Shown: positions 1-7,429 of the stretch, one piece after another
Numbering within the stretch: position 1 is the first letter of the stretch
How the letters are laid out: each line of letters starts with the position of its first letter
IMG/VR virus record: IMGVR_UViG_3300044630_002195
Span: 1-33,516 of that record
DNA: 33,516 nt
Origin: a virus
Reading direction: 5' to 3' (one strand)
Program-made: the position numbers and the translations under genes
Notes under the pieces: model-generated
What the model was told of the DNA's origin: nothing
Seen by the model: the letters and a program-made list of their open reading frames with translations, nothing else
The model's database searches: none

Positions 1-503
1 GATGTTGTATTTGAAGGAAATGGAGTTATATCCGCTGCCTTCACTGTTACTGTCCAAGATGCTGTTGGTCCATTGACTGGGCTAGTTGTTAAAATCTTAG
101 CCTCATATGTTCCTGCTACTGTTGGAGCGCTCAAAGTTACCAAAAACTTTGCTGTTACATATGTTGGAGCGTTAACTGTTGAGTTAATATTTGCTAAAAC
201 ATTGCTGCCTGCAATTACTACTGAGGCTGTTGATGTTTCTAGAAGTGATAGGGTTGCAGACTTTGCTGATCCCGCTGGTTGTGAAAACATAGCAGAGATC
301 ACTGTTGCAGTATCTGCTGATGTTTCTGAAATAAATGACAATGTTACCACTGCTGTTGCGGTATCTCCAGATGTCACAACGTCAGTCGCTGAGTCAATTG
401 TAAGAGTTGGTGCATTAACAGCAGCACTTGTCGGAAGTGCTGTTAGTACGCCAAAAGACATTGCTGCAGCGATGCCTAGGGCGATTTTCTTAAATGAATT
501 CAT
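1..503 (-). CDS. Secreted Ser/Thr/Ala-rich protein with signal peptide (3' end cut off)
   Basis: Reading down from an ATG at 503 gives an open frame of 167 codons that runs off the left edge; a plus-strand frame over the same bases is its shadow. AAGGAG at 508-513 is an ideal ribosome binding site. The N-terminus is a textbook Sec signal peptide: K5-K6, a hydrophobic core at about residues 7-23, then P24 and a T-S-A-A cleavage region near residue 27-28. The mature part is rich in Thr, Ser, Ala and Val, has no Cys in the visible part, and alternates in a way typical of Ig-like beta-sandwiches or bacterial surface-layer proteins. No family is recognised with certainty. It has its own strong promoter (550-579), apart from the packaging operon. 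It could be a surface protein displayed by the infected cell or a virion protein made as a precursor. The signal peptide is seen; the role is unknown. Confidence 0.8.
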   Translation of the reverse strand, partial: MNSFKKIALGIAAAMSFGVLTALPTSAAVNAPTLTIDSATDVVTSGDTATAVVTLSFISETSADTATVISAMFSQPAGSAKSATLSLLETSTASVVIAGSNVLANINSTVNAPTYVTAKFLVTLSAPTVAGTYEAKILTTSPVNGPTASWTVTVKAADITPFPSNTT

Positions 504-549
504 TTTTCTCCTTGGTTTTATGTTATATCTGACATTTCGCCAGAATTCT

Positions 550-579
550 ATTATAGCAGATGTGTGAAGTCTGTGTCAA
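550..579 (-). promoter_or_regulatory. Near-consensus sigma-70-type promoter for the secreted protein gene
   Basis: On the minus strand there is a perfect -35 box TTGACA (complement of 574-579), an 18-base spacer and a perfect -10 box TATAAT (complement of 550-555). Transcription should start near 543, giving a leader of about 40 nt that carries AAGGAG before the ATG at 503. The -35 box overlaps the stop codon (576-578) of the preceding gene. It is the best promoter match I found in the window. Confidence 0.85.
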
Positions 580-1313
580 ACTAGACTTTGTTTTATTAAC
601 CTTAAAGTTCTTTTATTAAGACCACCCCGTACAAATTTATCATATAGGTATGACAAAGATCTGTTTGGGTCATGCCTTTTATATGTAGTAGTAGCATAAA
701 CAACATCTTCTAATTCCTGTGTCATATAAAATCTTTTAAGTTTAACATTATCGTGTGTTCTAAAATTAATATACATCAATGGGTCGCCTTTTTCAGATTT
801 AATGTTTTTATCTAAATTATCATAAAATTGTAAGGCTGGATTGACTGGTCTAAACCATTTAGAAATATCATAACTTCCAGGAACTATGTACCCGTTATTA
901 CAAAAATTACTTTTGTGCATAAAAGGACTTAGTATTTCTATTTCAACAGGTTCTTCTGAAAAAAAGATATACCCTGGCATATAATTTAAATTATAAGTAT
1001 CTTTGACTTGTAACACTCTATTCAGATATAAATCATCAAACGCCCTGTTACCTAAATTTAAAACTCTAGATTTTTCAACCCTTACATTTAGATCTACTGG
1101 ATTGGTCATCATATATAAATTTTTTGTATATTCTAAAAATGATCTACAGGAAAACATTGAAGCAATGTTTGGTATATCTTTATTACTTGTTTTCTTTAAA
1201 TCTTTATAAACAGAAACAAGATTATCTTCTAATAAATCAATTGCTGCATTAGTGTTAAAGGTGTTTTCAACTTTTTCAAATGTTGGCTTGGATGCATAGT
1301 AAACAGTAATCAT
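576..1313 (-). CDS. Conserved-looking phage protein of unknown function (245 aa)
   Basis: The ATG at 1313 overlaps the large terminase stop codon in an ATGA junction, so its translation is probably coupled to the terminase. The 245-aa product is soluble, with no signal peptide or membrane segment. It is rich in Tyr, Asn and Lys and has short aromatic-rich strands around residues 105-165, then a basic C-terminus (K-R-T-L-R-L-I-K). I recognise no motif. Its place directly after the terminase is where a portal or another head gene often lies, but at 245 aa it is too short for a typical portal protein and the sequence does not look like one. Function unknown; a packaging or head-assembly accessory role is only positional inference. 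Confidence 0.75.
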   Translation of the reverse strand: MITVYYASKPTFEKVENTFNTNAAIDLLEDNLVSVYKDLKKTSNKDIPNIASMFSCRSFLEYTKNLYMMTNPVDLNVRVEKSRVLNLGNRAFDDLYLNRVLQVKDTYNLNYMPGYIFFSEEPVEIEILSPFMHKSNFCNNGYIVPGSYDISKWFRPVNPALQFYDNLDKNIKSEKGDPLMYINFRTHDNVKLKRFYMTQELEDVVYATTTYKRHDPNRSLSYLYDKFVRGGLNKRTLRLIKQSLV

Positions 1314-3097
1314 AATAAATTTAACTTTCCTAAAAATTCTTTAACATCATCTGGCATCTCATTGTTTCTTTCATTTTCCAATTCTTGCCTTTTTTGCCTT
1401 TGCATTTCTTTGTGTGCGCTTGACCAAGTTCTAACCTCTACTTCAAGATTATTTTCTTTACTAGTATATGATATCGCACCAAAGGCTGCACCGCAAACTG
1501 CGTCAGCCAAATCTTTAGAAGATTTACGTGGATGGTCTACACGATTATTTTTCATAATTTTAAGTTCTGATAATTCTTCTAATAAAAGTGGAATGCTTGG
1601 CATAACAATTCTATCCTCATAAATAAGCATAGCCAAATCTTCATAATGTTTTTTAGCAACTGAGACTGTGTCTGTATCAATATTTACAGCCTTAAGTTCT
1701 TGCTGAATATCATATGATTGCCATCTATCGAATGTTACCTTGCCAATATTAAATCCTAATCTTCTAAGATTAATAATCCAGTTCTTTACCTCACTTAGGT
1801 TGACTGCTCCTTCTTTTTTAGGCTCCCACCATGCAACAGCATCTACTACAACAATTGGCGCTACTTGCTCATAGTCTTTAATAACCTGCAAGTTAACCCA
1901 TTTTTCAACGTGTGCAATTGCTACAGCACACTTATCATGTCTTTGTGCTAAGTCTGCGTGAATGTAATATGTTTTATTTGGATCTGGAACAAACCCTTGA
2001 TCAAATCTTCTAAATTCATCTACTGGATTACGAATGGTCATACATTTTTCTAACTTATCCTTTTGTTTAAAGAAAGCATCAGAAGAATATGTTGGCATAC
2101 ATAGGAACCGCATCATTGCATCTCCTAAGTCTGTATAAAAAGCAATTTTAAAATCATCAATACTTCTAGTTGGATTTACTTCCCATGTTGGTCTTTTAAG
2201 TGCCCATACTCCAGGAAATTTGTAAGAAATAATATGGTCTTCTTCCCACTCAATTTGTAATGTATTGTCTGGTGTTTCGTCTAGCAGTGGATTAATTATA
2301 AACTTATGTGATTTATGAACAATATCTTTGTCTGCTATAACACTCTCGTACTTTTCAGAAATGAAGTCTCCTTGATATCTTGGAAACGATAGCAATACAA
2401 CCTTTCCTAAATCAGGAAAACGAGAATCTACAGTTCCTCTAAATGCCTTATATATATTGTCTGCTGTTTTACCTTGTTCATTTCCAGTGCCAACCTCACT
2501 AGCAAACCCAGAAATTTCATCAAGAACTGCAAGCAATAAGTTTAAACCTTCATGGGATTCTCTTTCTGAATGTCCAGAATAAACTGTGATAGTTTTATCA
2601 AACTCAATAGAATCTACTTTAGCATTATATCTTCCTGCAAACCAAGGAGATCTTTCTATTTTTGTTTTAAATCCTTTGAAGAAGACGTTTTTTGCTTGTT
2701 GGGCGTTGATAGCAACGTTAATAAGGTCAATTGCATCACCAGGCGGTTTGCCAAAATACCTCGCGGGATCTTTAAGACATAGCAACTTATAAACAATATA
2801 GGCACAAGCAACAGTTGAAGTGAAGTCCTTGCCACTACCCTTCCCAAGTTGTAAAATAATTTCGTTCTTAGTGTACTTGTCATAATATCTTGCTCCTTCG
2901 ACATTCCCCATTAATAATTCAAGATCTGCCTTTTTATATATTTGACTCATTGCCTCTACAATTTCATATTGTGTATCTGACAATGGTGGTTGTCCAAGAT
3001 AGTCTGATGACTCGACAAATGTTTTTGCATCTACTGGAGTTTCTTCAAAAGGATTATCCTGTAGCGCTTCTAAAAAATCATTGAACATCGTGGACAA
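1310..3097 (-). CDS. terL: Terminase large subunit (TerL)
   Basis: This is the DNA-packaging motor: an ATPase that pumps DNA into the prohead plus a nuclease that cuts the concatemer. The N-terminal ATPase has a Walker A loop G85-K-G-S-G-K-D91 and a Walker B run L-L-A-V-L-D193-E194. The C-terminal RNase H-like nuclease shows acidic residues in H-A-D-L-A-Q (about residue 380), V-T-F-D-R-W and D-L-A-D-A-V near the end. The length of 595 aa fits the family. The residue after the Walker A lysine is Asp91 instead of Ser/Thr. The start is TTG at 3097, placed 7 nt after GAGGTG; an ATG three codons later (3088) is too far from that site. It overlaps the small terminase by 20 nt and is coupled to the next gene by ATGA. 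Confidence 0.93.
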   Translation of the reverse strand: MSTMFNDFLEALQDNPFEETPVDAKTFVESSDYLGQPPLSDTQYEIVEAMSQIYKKADLELLMGNVEGARYYDKYTKNEIILQLGKGSGKDFTSTVACAYIVYKLLCLKDPARYFGKPPGDAIDLINVAINAQQAKNVFFKGFKTKIERSPWFAGRYNAKVDSIEFDKTITVYSGHSERESHEGLNLLLAVLDEISGFASEVGTGNEQGKTADNIYKAFRGTVDSRFPDLGKVVLLSFPRYQGDFISEKYESVIADKDIVHKSHKFIINPLLDETPDNTLQIEWEEDHIISYKFPGVWALKRPTWEVNPTRSIDDFKIAFYTDLGDAMMRFLCMPTYSSDAFFKQKDKLEKCMTIRNPVDEFRRFDQGFVPDPNKTYYIHADLAQRHDKCAVAIAHVEKWVNLQVIKDYEQVAPIVVVDAVAWWEPKKEGAVNLSEVKNWIINLRRLGFNIGKVTFDRWQSYDIQQELKAVNIDTDTVSVAKKHYEDLAMLIYEDRIVMPSIPLLLEELSELKIMKNNRVDHPRKSSKDLADAVCGAAFGAISYTSKENNLEVEVRTWSSAHKEMQRQKRQELENERNNEMPDDVKEFLGKLNLL

Positions 3098-3614
3098 TTG
3101 TAATCACCTCGTCTGATCTTGATATATCAGACAACCTTTGCATAATTAAATCACGAACCTGTGGATGATCTTTTGCAATATCTTTTAATATATTAACAAG
3201 AACTTCTTGTCTTCTTTCAATTTCAACCACTTCTTCTGCAAGTTCTTTGTTTTCAAGCAATCCTGCTTTTTGCAACATCTCAATTCTTTTTGCTTCAATA
3301 TCTAGGACTAGTTTAATTCCAGCAGTTTTTGCTCCTAAGTTATTGTTCATTGTTGCTTCATCAATAACTTCATATGCTTTTGCAATAAGTTTTCCATAAT
3401 GTGTATCTGCAGCAGCAAGTGCTTCTTTAGCCCTAGAACGAATGGCATCATTTGCAGATACCATAACTTTCCATTCATTTAAATGTGCAACAACACGAGT
3501 TCTTGGAATACTCAAATCTTTAGAAATTTTTGTTGGATCGCTACCCTTTAAGTATTCTTCAACAACCTTATTAATTTCATCTAGATGTTCTACTATCTCA
3601 ATATCCTTAGACAT
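3078..3614 (-). CDS. terS: Terminase small subunit (TerS-like)
   Basis: The 178-aa helical protein lies directly upstream of the large terminase. Its N-terminal part (about residues 20-50) reads as a helix-turn-helix, with I-S-K-D-L-S-I-P-R-T-R-V-V-A-H-L as the turn and recognition helix. A long charged helical region follows (about residues 60-150), as in small terminases that form rings and recognise the packaging site. I chose the ATG at 3614 because AAGGA lies 5 nt before it; an ATG nine codons upstream (3641) has no good site. The start lies 8 nt inside the DUF3310 gene. The call rests on position, size and helix-turn-helix layout; sequence similarity was not tested. Confidence 0.75.
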   Translation of the reverse strand: MSKDIEIVEHLDEINKVVEEYLKGSDPTKISKDLSIPRTRVVAHLNEWKVMVSANDAIRSRAKEALAAADTHYGKLIAKAYEVIDEATMNNNLGAKTAGIKLVLDIEAKRIEMLQKAGLLENKELAEEVVEIERRQEVLVNILKDIAKDHPQVRDLIMQRLSDISRSDEVITIVHDVQ

Positions 3615-3846
3615 TTTTTCCTTCAATTCTATTAATTTCATCTTGTATATAAAAGATAGCCTTCTTTAAATCTTCAACATGTCTATACTCATCTTTTAAT
3701 CCTGCTCTCCATAAATATTTAAATGCATTTCCAATATTAAAATTTCTATGACGGGTAATCTGAATACACTCAACACCAGATGGATCTGACGTGTAATGCT
3801 CAGGGTGATTTACTTGGTCTACTGTGATTTTAAGACTATCGCTCAT
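3607..3846 (-). CDS. DUF3310 family protein
   Basis: The 79-aa product carries the DUF3310 signature seen in many phages: V-N-H-P-E-H-Y near the start, then V-E-C-I-Q-I, G-N-A-F-K-Y-L-W-R-A-G and E-D-L-K-K-A-I-F-Y-I. The family is sometimes labelled a nucleotide kinase; to my knowledge its biochemical role is not settled. The frame is open further upstream, but the ATG at 3846 has AAGGAAG 8 nt before it and forms an ATGA junction with the 51-aa helix-turn-helix gene, so the short form is the real gene. It sits in a run of small coupled genes between the resolvase and the terminase. Confidence 0.85.
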   Translation of the reverse strand: MSDSLKITVDQVNHPEHYTSDPSGVECIQITRHRNFNIGNAFKYLWRAGLKDEYRHVEDLKKAIFYIQDEINRIEGKNV

Positions 3847-3998
3847 CTTTTTGACTTCCTTAATCCAAATTTTGCAAGATAAACATAGATTGTTTCTATG
3901 CTTGCCCCACACTCTTTTGCAATTTCTTCTGGAGACTTCTTGTCAATAACAAATCTTTTCTTTAGCCATACCTCTGAAGTATAAAGTTTAGCAGACAT
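3843..3998 (-). CDS. Small helix-turn-helix protein (51 aa)
   Basis: A 51-codon frame fills what would otherwise be a gap between two genes. ATG at 3998 shares one base with the upstream stop codon (TGATG), has GAGG just before it, and the stop at 3843-3845 overlaps the DUF3310 start (ATGA). Residues about 20-43 read as a helix-turn-helix: S-P-E-E-I-A-K-E-C-G-A-S-I-E-T-I-Y-V-Y-L, typical of small phage DNA-binding proteins and of the resolvase/sigma HTH fold. The C-terminus is basic (R-K-S-K-R). The tight junctions on both sides support a real gene. It may be a regulator or a DNA-binding helper for packaging; the target is unknown. Confidence 0.78.
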   Translation of the reverse strand: MSAKLYTSEVWLKKRFVIDKKSPEEIAKECGASIETIYVYLAKFGLRKSKR

Positions 3999-4180
3999 CA
4001 TGCCTCTTTGTCAACCTTAATAACGGGATCAAGCCTATTCCAATATCCGTGAGGGCTACCTTGATACATCTGTCCAGTTTCACGATCCATCAATATCCAC
4101 TTTGTTGGAGCAAGAGTTCTTACAGTTAAGATTACGTCAGAATCTTCCTCTTTAAATAAAAACATGTCTCTATCGCTCAT
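3998..4180 (-). CDS. Small conserved phage protein, unknown function (60 aa)
   Basis: The ATG at 4180 overlaps the stop of the 214-aa gene (ATGA), with GGTGA a few bases before it, and the stop shares a base with the next start. The 60-aa product is acidic near the start (K-E-E-D-S-D) and has an aromatic centre (T-K-W-I-L-M-D-R-E-T-G-Q-M-Y-Q-G). That pattern looks like a small beta-rich fold. I recognise no named domain. The gene is supported by junction structure and protein-like composition only. Confidence 0.7.
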   Translation of the reverse strand: MSDRDMFLFKEEDSDVILTVRTLAPTKWILMDRETGQMYQGSPHGYWNRLDPVIKVDKEA

Positions 4181-4821
4181 ACTTCACCATCAGATTCAAG
4201 AACATCATAGTTATAGGCATTGGAATCCTCAAGTATCCACTTGTCGTAACTTTCAACATCCCACTTATTTGTATTAATTAGCCTATTTATTACTAGATCT
4301 TTTTTAGTAACAAATGATGGCTCTTTAATTCTTACCCTGTTGTTTGGCTGTACGGCAAAATTTCCATCATCTCTTTGAATAACATGTCCACATTTATGTT
4401 GCCCTGGATTTTCAGAATACCCATCATCCAAAATATTAGTTTCTGGGCTATGCCAATCTAAAGTAAATAGATAAGTTCCAGGAACATTAGTTTTATTTCT
4501 ATCAATATAAGACATTCTCATATTGCTTAATGCCTGAAACTTTGTAACAGAAACGTGTGAACTAAAAGAATTCCATAAAACAAGATTATGTATCGGTTCT
4601 TCTGGAACTCCTGGCTTAGTGCAGAATGCATTAATTGGCATTCTCCACCAAATCCCACCATCTTCCATCATAAAATGAAACAGTGGGCTTCTTGCTTTAA
4701 TACTTGAAACACCAAATATTACACATGGAAAATACTGATCATGACTATCCAATTGATCTCTTAAAAAATTTCCACGAACATAACATTCAATTGGTGGTAT
4801 GTTTGCATTTAACTCTGGCAT
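4177..4821 (-). CDS. Conserved phage protein, unknown function (214 aa)
   Basis: The product is soluble and unusually rich in Trp, Asn and His, with motifs L-V-L-W-N-S-F-S-S-H, G-T-Y-L-F-T-L-D-W-H and E-N-P-G-Q-H-K-C-G-H-V-I followed by N-F-A-V-Q-P-N-N-R. I associate this motif pattern, from memory, with a protein common in environmental tailed phages near replication and packaging genes; it has no assigned activity that I know of. The His/Cys/Asp-rich centre (H-K-C-G-H) could bind a metal, which is speculation. The start is ATG at 4821, which shares a base with the resolvase stop (TAATG) and has AAGGGG 7-8 nt before it; a TTG seven codons upstream is less likely. Confidence 0.8.
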   Translation of the reverse strand: MPELNANIPPIECYVRGNFLRDQLDSHDQYFPCVIFGVSSIKARSPLFHFMMEDGGIWWRMPINAFCTKPGVPEEPIHNLVLWNSFSSHVSVTKFQALSNMRMSYIDRNKTNVPGTYLFTLDWHSPETNILDDGYSENPGQHKCGHVIQRDDGNFAVQPNNRVRIKEPSFVTKKDLVINRLINTNKWDVESYDKWILEDSNAYNYDVLESDGEV

Positions 4822-5390
4822 TAACCAACCCCTTTTTCCCAATTATTTAAACCCCAATGTCCTATGCCACAAGCATCTGCCACATCATTGTCATCTATAA
4901 TCTTATCATAGTTGATTTCAATAAACTTTATAGTTCTTTCTTTTCTTATGTTACGCTCATAAGATTTATACCACGCATCTGACTTACCTGGATTTTTTGA
5001 TCTAATAACAAGTTTTTCTTCTTTAGATAATGCTTTATTTCCAATATAATTTTGCCAAGTTATTGGTGATACCTTTGCTACATTAAGCACCCCAGAAACT
5101 CCTGCTGCTCCAATAATAGCGCCTTGAACCAACGCAAGATCTGCTGCAGTTTTTGGACTATTCATAAATACGGTATGTTCAATAATTATAGAATCAGTAT
5201 TAATAAATGATTTATCTTTTAAAAACGACTGCACTTTTTTTGATGCATCAATACATTTTTGATAAATATCTTTTCCTTCAAAATTAATCTTTCCAATCAT
5301 TTTTAAATTGCCAAACTCAAAAAGGGCAAATGCTAAACTATTAGTGCTTGCATCAATAGCAACAAATTTTTCTGGTCTAACGTATGTCAT
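4821..5390 (-). CDS. RuvC-like Holliday junction resolvase
   Basis: The RNase H-fold nuclease would resolve branched DNA left by recombination and replication before packaging. Expected acidic residues are in place: D13 in V-A-I-D-A-S on the first strand, E71 in I-I-I-E-H, and D169 and D172 in the C-terminal N-D-V-A-D-A-C-G-I-G motif. At 189 aa it is close to RuvC (about 170 aa). Its neighbours fit: a Cas4-like nuclease upstream and packaging genes downstream. The ATG at 5390 lies 14 nt inside the zinc-knuckle gene; the nearest Shine-Dalgarno-like bases (AAAGGA) are rather far, so translation may depend on coupling. Confidence 0.88.
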   Translation of the reverse strand: MTYVRPEKFVAIDASTNSLAFALFEFGNLKMIGKINFEGKDIYQKCIDASKKVQSFLKDKSFINTDSIIIEHTVFMNSPKTAADLALVQGAIIGAAGVSGVLNVAKVSPITWQNYIGNKALSKEEKLVIRSKNPGKSDAWYKSYERNIRKERTIKFIEINYDKIIDDNDVADACGIGHWGLNNWEKGVG

Positions 5391-5670
5391 AATAGTCTAT
5401 TAGTCCTTTCAAATCTTTTAATGCTTTATTAACCTTTTTATTATCTACAGAACAGTTTTCACAATAGTTAGAGTCGTTATATGCTGAAAGAACAGTTCCA
5501 CATCCTCTTGCACATTTACGATCTTTGCCATGTCTTTTTTTTCGTTTATTAATTGCTTGCTTTTCTGCAATTTTAATCTTTGTCGCCTCTACTCGACATT
5601 CTGGACTACAATAAATTTGATAACTTACAGTAGGAGAAAATTCATTCTCGCACCACTCACATGGCTTCAC
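5377..5670 (-). CDS. Double zinc-knuckle protein (97 aa)
   Basis: Two four-cysteine clusters are visible: C4-x2-C7 with C21-x3-C25, and C53-x3-C57 with C70-x2-C73, joined by a very basic helix (K-R-K-K-R-H-G-K). This looks like a nucleic-acid-binding double zinc finger. The start is GTG at 5670 with GGAG 7 nt before it; the start lies inside the end of the Cas4-like gene (14-nt overlap). It sits between the Fe-S nuclease and the resolvase, so a DNA-binding role in recombination is plausible, but no enzyme motif is present. Confidence 0.78.
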   Translation of the reverse strand: MKPCEWCENEFSPTVSYQIYCSPECRVEATKIKIAEKQAINKRKKRHGKDRKCARGCGTVLSAYNDSNYCENCSVDNKKVNKALKDLKGLIDYYDIR

Positions 5671-6469
5671 TCAATTGCTCCAGCGAACCAATTTTAATTA
5701 CCCCTGGTTCCGATTGGGCGCATGCCTTTTGTATTGGACATGCTTTGCAAATTTTAGAGTTTGATCTATAATTTTTTTGTGGTAACTGCTTATCTTGCCA
5801 TGCTTGCCTTACGGTTTTCATCCAATCAAATGTAGTATCAATCCATTTTCTATAGTGGTCATTAACACTAATTGGAACTATAAACAACTCATAATTATTT
5901 TTATTCTCATAGATCATTAAGCCATTAGACATCTTCAATATCTTCATATAAATCAACAACTGTGCAATATGATATGTCTTTGCTTTGTTTGTTTTTTTAA
6001 TATATTCAAAACCTTCATTGCTTACAGTTTTAATTTCAATAACAAACTCTTCGTTATTCCACTCAATCATTCCATCTGCCCAGCCATAAATAGGAGGGTC
6101 GTTGCTAAGAATTTTAAACTCTGTTGTGTCCTTACCATCTTCATCTACAAACTTTTTGGCAATCCCAGACTTTAGTAGTGCATCTTGAATTCTACCGTGA
6201 GAAAGAGATCCATTAGACATATTTGCTACTGAAAACGGAGTGTTTGTGCTTTCAAAAACAACACCATCAAATGCATGATACCAATATCTAGGACATTCTC
6301 CATGTCCATAAATTAAGCCTGATGGCGCAAATGTTTTTTTCTTTTGATGTTTTGGATCTTGTCCGACCATATAGCCAGACTGTATTTTTTCAATAACTGC
6401 ATTCACATCTATATCATTTTCTGATTTTGCTGGTCTAACCATTACTTGCTGTAGTAAACTTTTAGTCAT
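5657..6469 (-). CDS. Cas4/RecB-like PD-(D/E)XK nuclease with Fe-S cysteines
   Basis: The 270-aa protein has the order of residues seen in Cas4, AddB and related phage exonucleases: C59 in G-E-C-P-R, H91, D132 in Y-G-W-A-D-G, E145-x-K147 in V-I-E-I-K-T, Q170 and Y174 in the QxxxY helix, then C241-x2-C244-x5-C250. The four cysteines should hold a 4Fe-4S cluster and the D/ExK core should bind the catalytic metal. A likely job is DNA end resection with the phage RecA. I chose the ATG at 6469, which has AAAGGA 5 nt before it; a TTG seven codons upstream (6490) lacks a good site. There is no CRISPR array or other cas gene in the window, so it is not an adaptation module. Confidence 0.87.
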   Translation of the reverse strand: MTKSLLQQVMVRPAKSENDIDVNAVIEKIQSGYMVGQDPKHQKKKTFAPSGLIYGHGECPRYWYHAFDGVVFESTNTPFSVANMSNGSLSHGRIQDALLKSGIAKKFVDEDGKDTTEFKILSNDPPIYGWADGMIEWNNEEFVIEIKTVSNEGFEYIKKTNKAKTYHIAQLLIYMKILKMSNGLMIYENKNNYELFIVPISVNDHYRKWIDTTFDWMKTVRQAWQDKQLPQKNYRSNSKICKACPIQKACAQSEPGVIKIGSLEQLSEAM

Positions 6470-6497
6470 TATATTCCTTTGTTTATACAAGTATACA

Positions 6498-6797
6498 CTA
6501 TTTCGTAATATATTTTAGTGCTGATACTAAATTGTTTACTGATTCTGCTGCAGTGTAGTAAATATTTTTCTTTGCCCTGTTGTTTTTGTCAACATTTGCC
6601 ATCCAAGTTGCCTTTAATGATAATTTAGCAGCAATAGCCTGAAGCCTGACAATCTCTAGTGTTGCCACTTGAATTGGGATATCTGGCTTAATGATAAGTT
6701 TAGCAATCATAGTAAGTGCAGTTGTAAGATCTTCATCTTCCATATATTCTGATATTTCTGAAAGACCATTAATCATTTCTAGTGTTGTTTTTTCCAT
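6498..6797 (-). CDS. Small helical phage protein, unknown function (99 aa)
   Basis: The ATG at 6797 shares a base with the stop of the upstream oxygenase gene, and AAAGGG lies 8-9 nt before it. The 99-aa product looks all-helical, with an acidic first third (E-Y-M-E-D-E-D-L) and a basic, polar last third (V-D-K-N-N-R-A-K-K-N). I see no domain. Its place directly before the Cas4-like nuclease suggests, but does not show, a link to recombination. Confidence 0.7.
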   Translation of the reverse strand: MEKTTLEMINGLSEISEYMEDEDLTTALTMIAKLIIKPDIPIQVATLEIVRLQAIAAKLSLKATWMANVDKNNRAKKNIYYTAAESVNNLVSALKYITK

Positions 6798-7429
6798 TAT
6801 ATTATCCCTTTGTCATATTTTAACTTTATTGTTTTTTGTCTTATATCTCTTTCTTTGATAAACTCTGGTGATATTTCATTGATATAGGTTGTTTTTTCAG
6901 AAAATTGACACAACAACATATCTAAATATTCATCATCATTAAAAACTTTTTTTTCTCTCCAATGTACTTCATTGGTTCCAGAAAATATTAATGCCTCATT
7001 ATTTTTTAAAATACTGCTTTCTCCTTCAACCACAATAGCCCAATCCAGGTTACTATCTAATTGAATATCAAAAGTTAATCTAGGAGTTTTAAATTTTGTA
7101 TCAACATGTGGATGTAAATTTGGACTTCCATATTGTTTTGAATATCTAGTAAAAGAAATACTTTCTAATTCTAATTGTTTGTTTAATTTTTTTTCTGCTA
7201 TATCAATAATTTTATCAAATATTTTTTTATTAATTTTTAAATTTATCGATCCATTATTTTCTTCCTTGTATTCTTTCCAATATAAAATTGAATACAAACG
7301 CCCTAATACTTCTTGAACAACATAATCTTCTTTTATAATATTATTAATTTCACTATAAAGAAAAGTCAATTCTTCTTCTGTAAAAATATTTTTTATAATT
7401 TTAGTATTAGTTATAGTATTTATATCCAT
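6797..7429 (-). CDS. HxD...H Fe(II)/2-oxoglutarate-type oxygenase, copy 3
   Basis: The 210-aa protein is the last of three tandem paralogs. Metal ligands are H108-x-D110 (in L-H-P-H-V-D) and H156 (in E-V-H-W-R). Between them is the shared framework: R/L-T-F-D-I-Q-L, N-L-D-W and N-N-E-A-L-I-F-S-G-T-N. The pattern is the double-stranded beta-helix facial triad of Fe(II)/2-oxoglutarate dioxygenases, which usually hydroxylate proteins, nucleic acids or small molecules. The conserved Arg right after the distal His (R158) is present in all three copies; the usual 2-oxoglutarate-binding Arg about ten residues further on is not obvious. ATG at 7429 lies 23 nt inside copy 2 and has only a weak ribosome site. 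The region is very A+T rich. Substrate unknown. Confidence 0.78.
   Translation of the reverse strand: MDINTITNTKIIKNIFTEEELTFLYSEINNIIKEDYVVQEVLGRLYSILYWKEYKEENNGSINLKINKKIFDKIIDIAEKKLNKQLELESISFTRYSKQYGSPNLHPHVDTKFKTPRLTFDIQLDSNLDWAIVVEGESSILKNNEALIFSGTNEVHWREKKVFNDDEYLDMLLCQFSEKTTYINEISPEFIKERDIRQKTIKLKYDKGII

Noticed and set aside
73-567. Plus-strand open frame of 164 codons
   Set aside because: It is the mirror of the minus-strand secreted protein gene, which has a perfect promoter, an ideal ribosome site and a signal peptide; the plus frame has none of these.
5657-6469. Cas4-like protein as part of a CRISPR system
   Set aside because: There are no regularly spaced repeats and no cas1/cas2 in the window; phage Cas4-like nucleases are common recombination enzymes.
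6490-6495. TATACT as a -10 box before the Cas4-like gene
   Set aside because: No -35 match, and A+T-rich gaps give such hexamers by chance; the gene has a normal ribosome site and close upstream neighbour.
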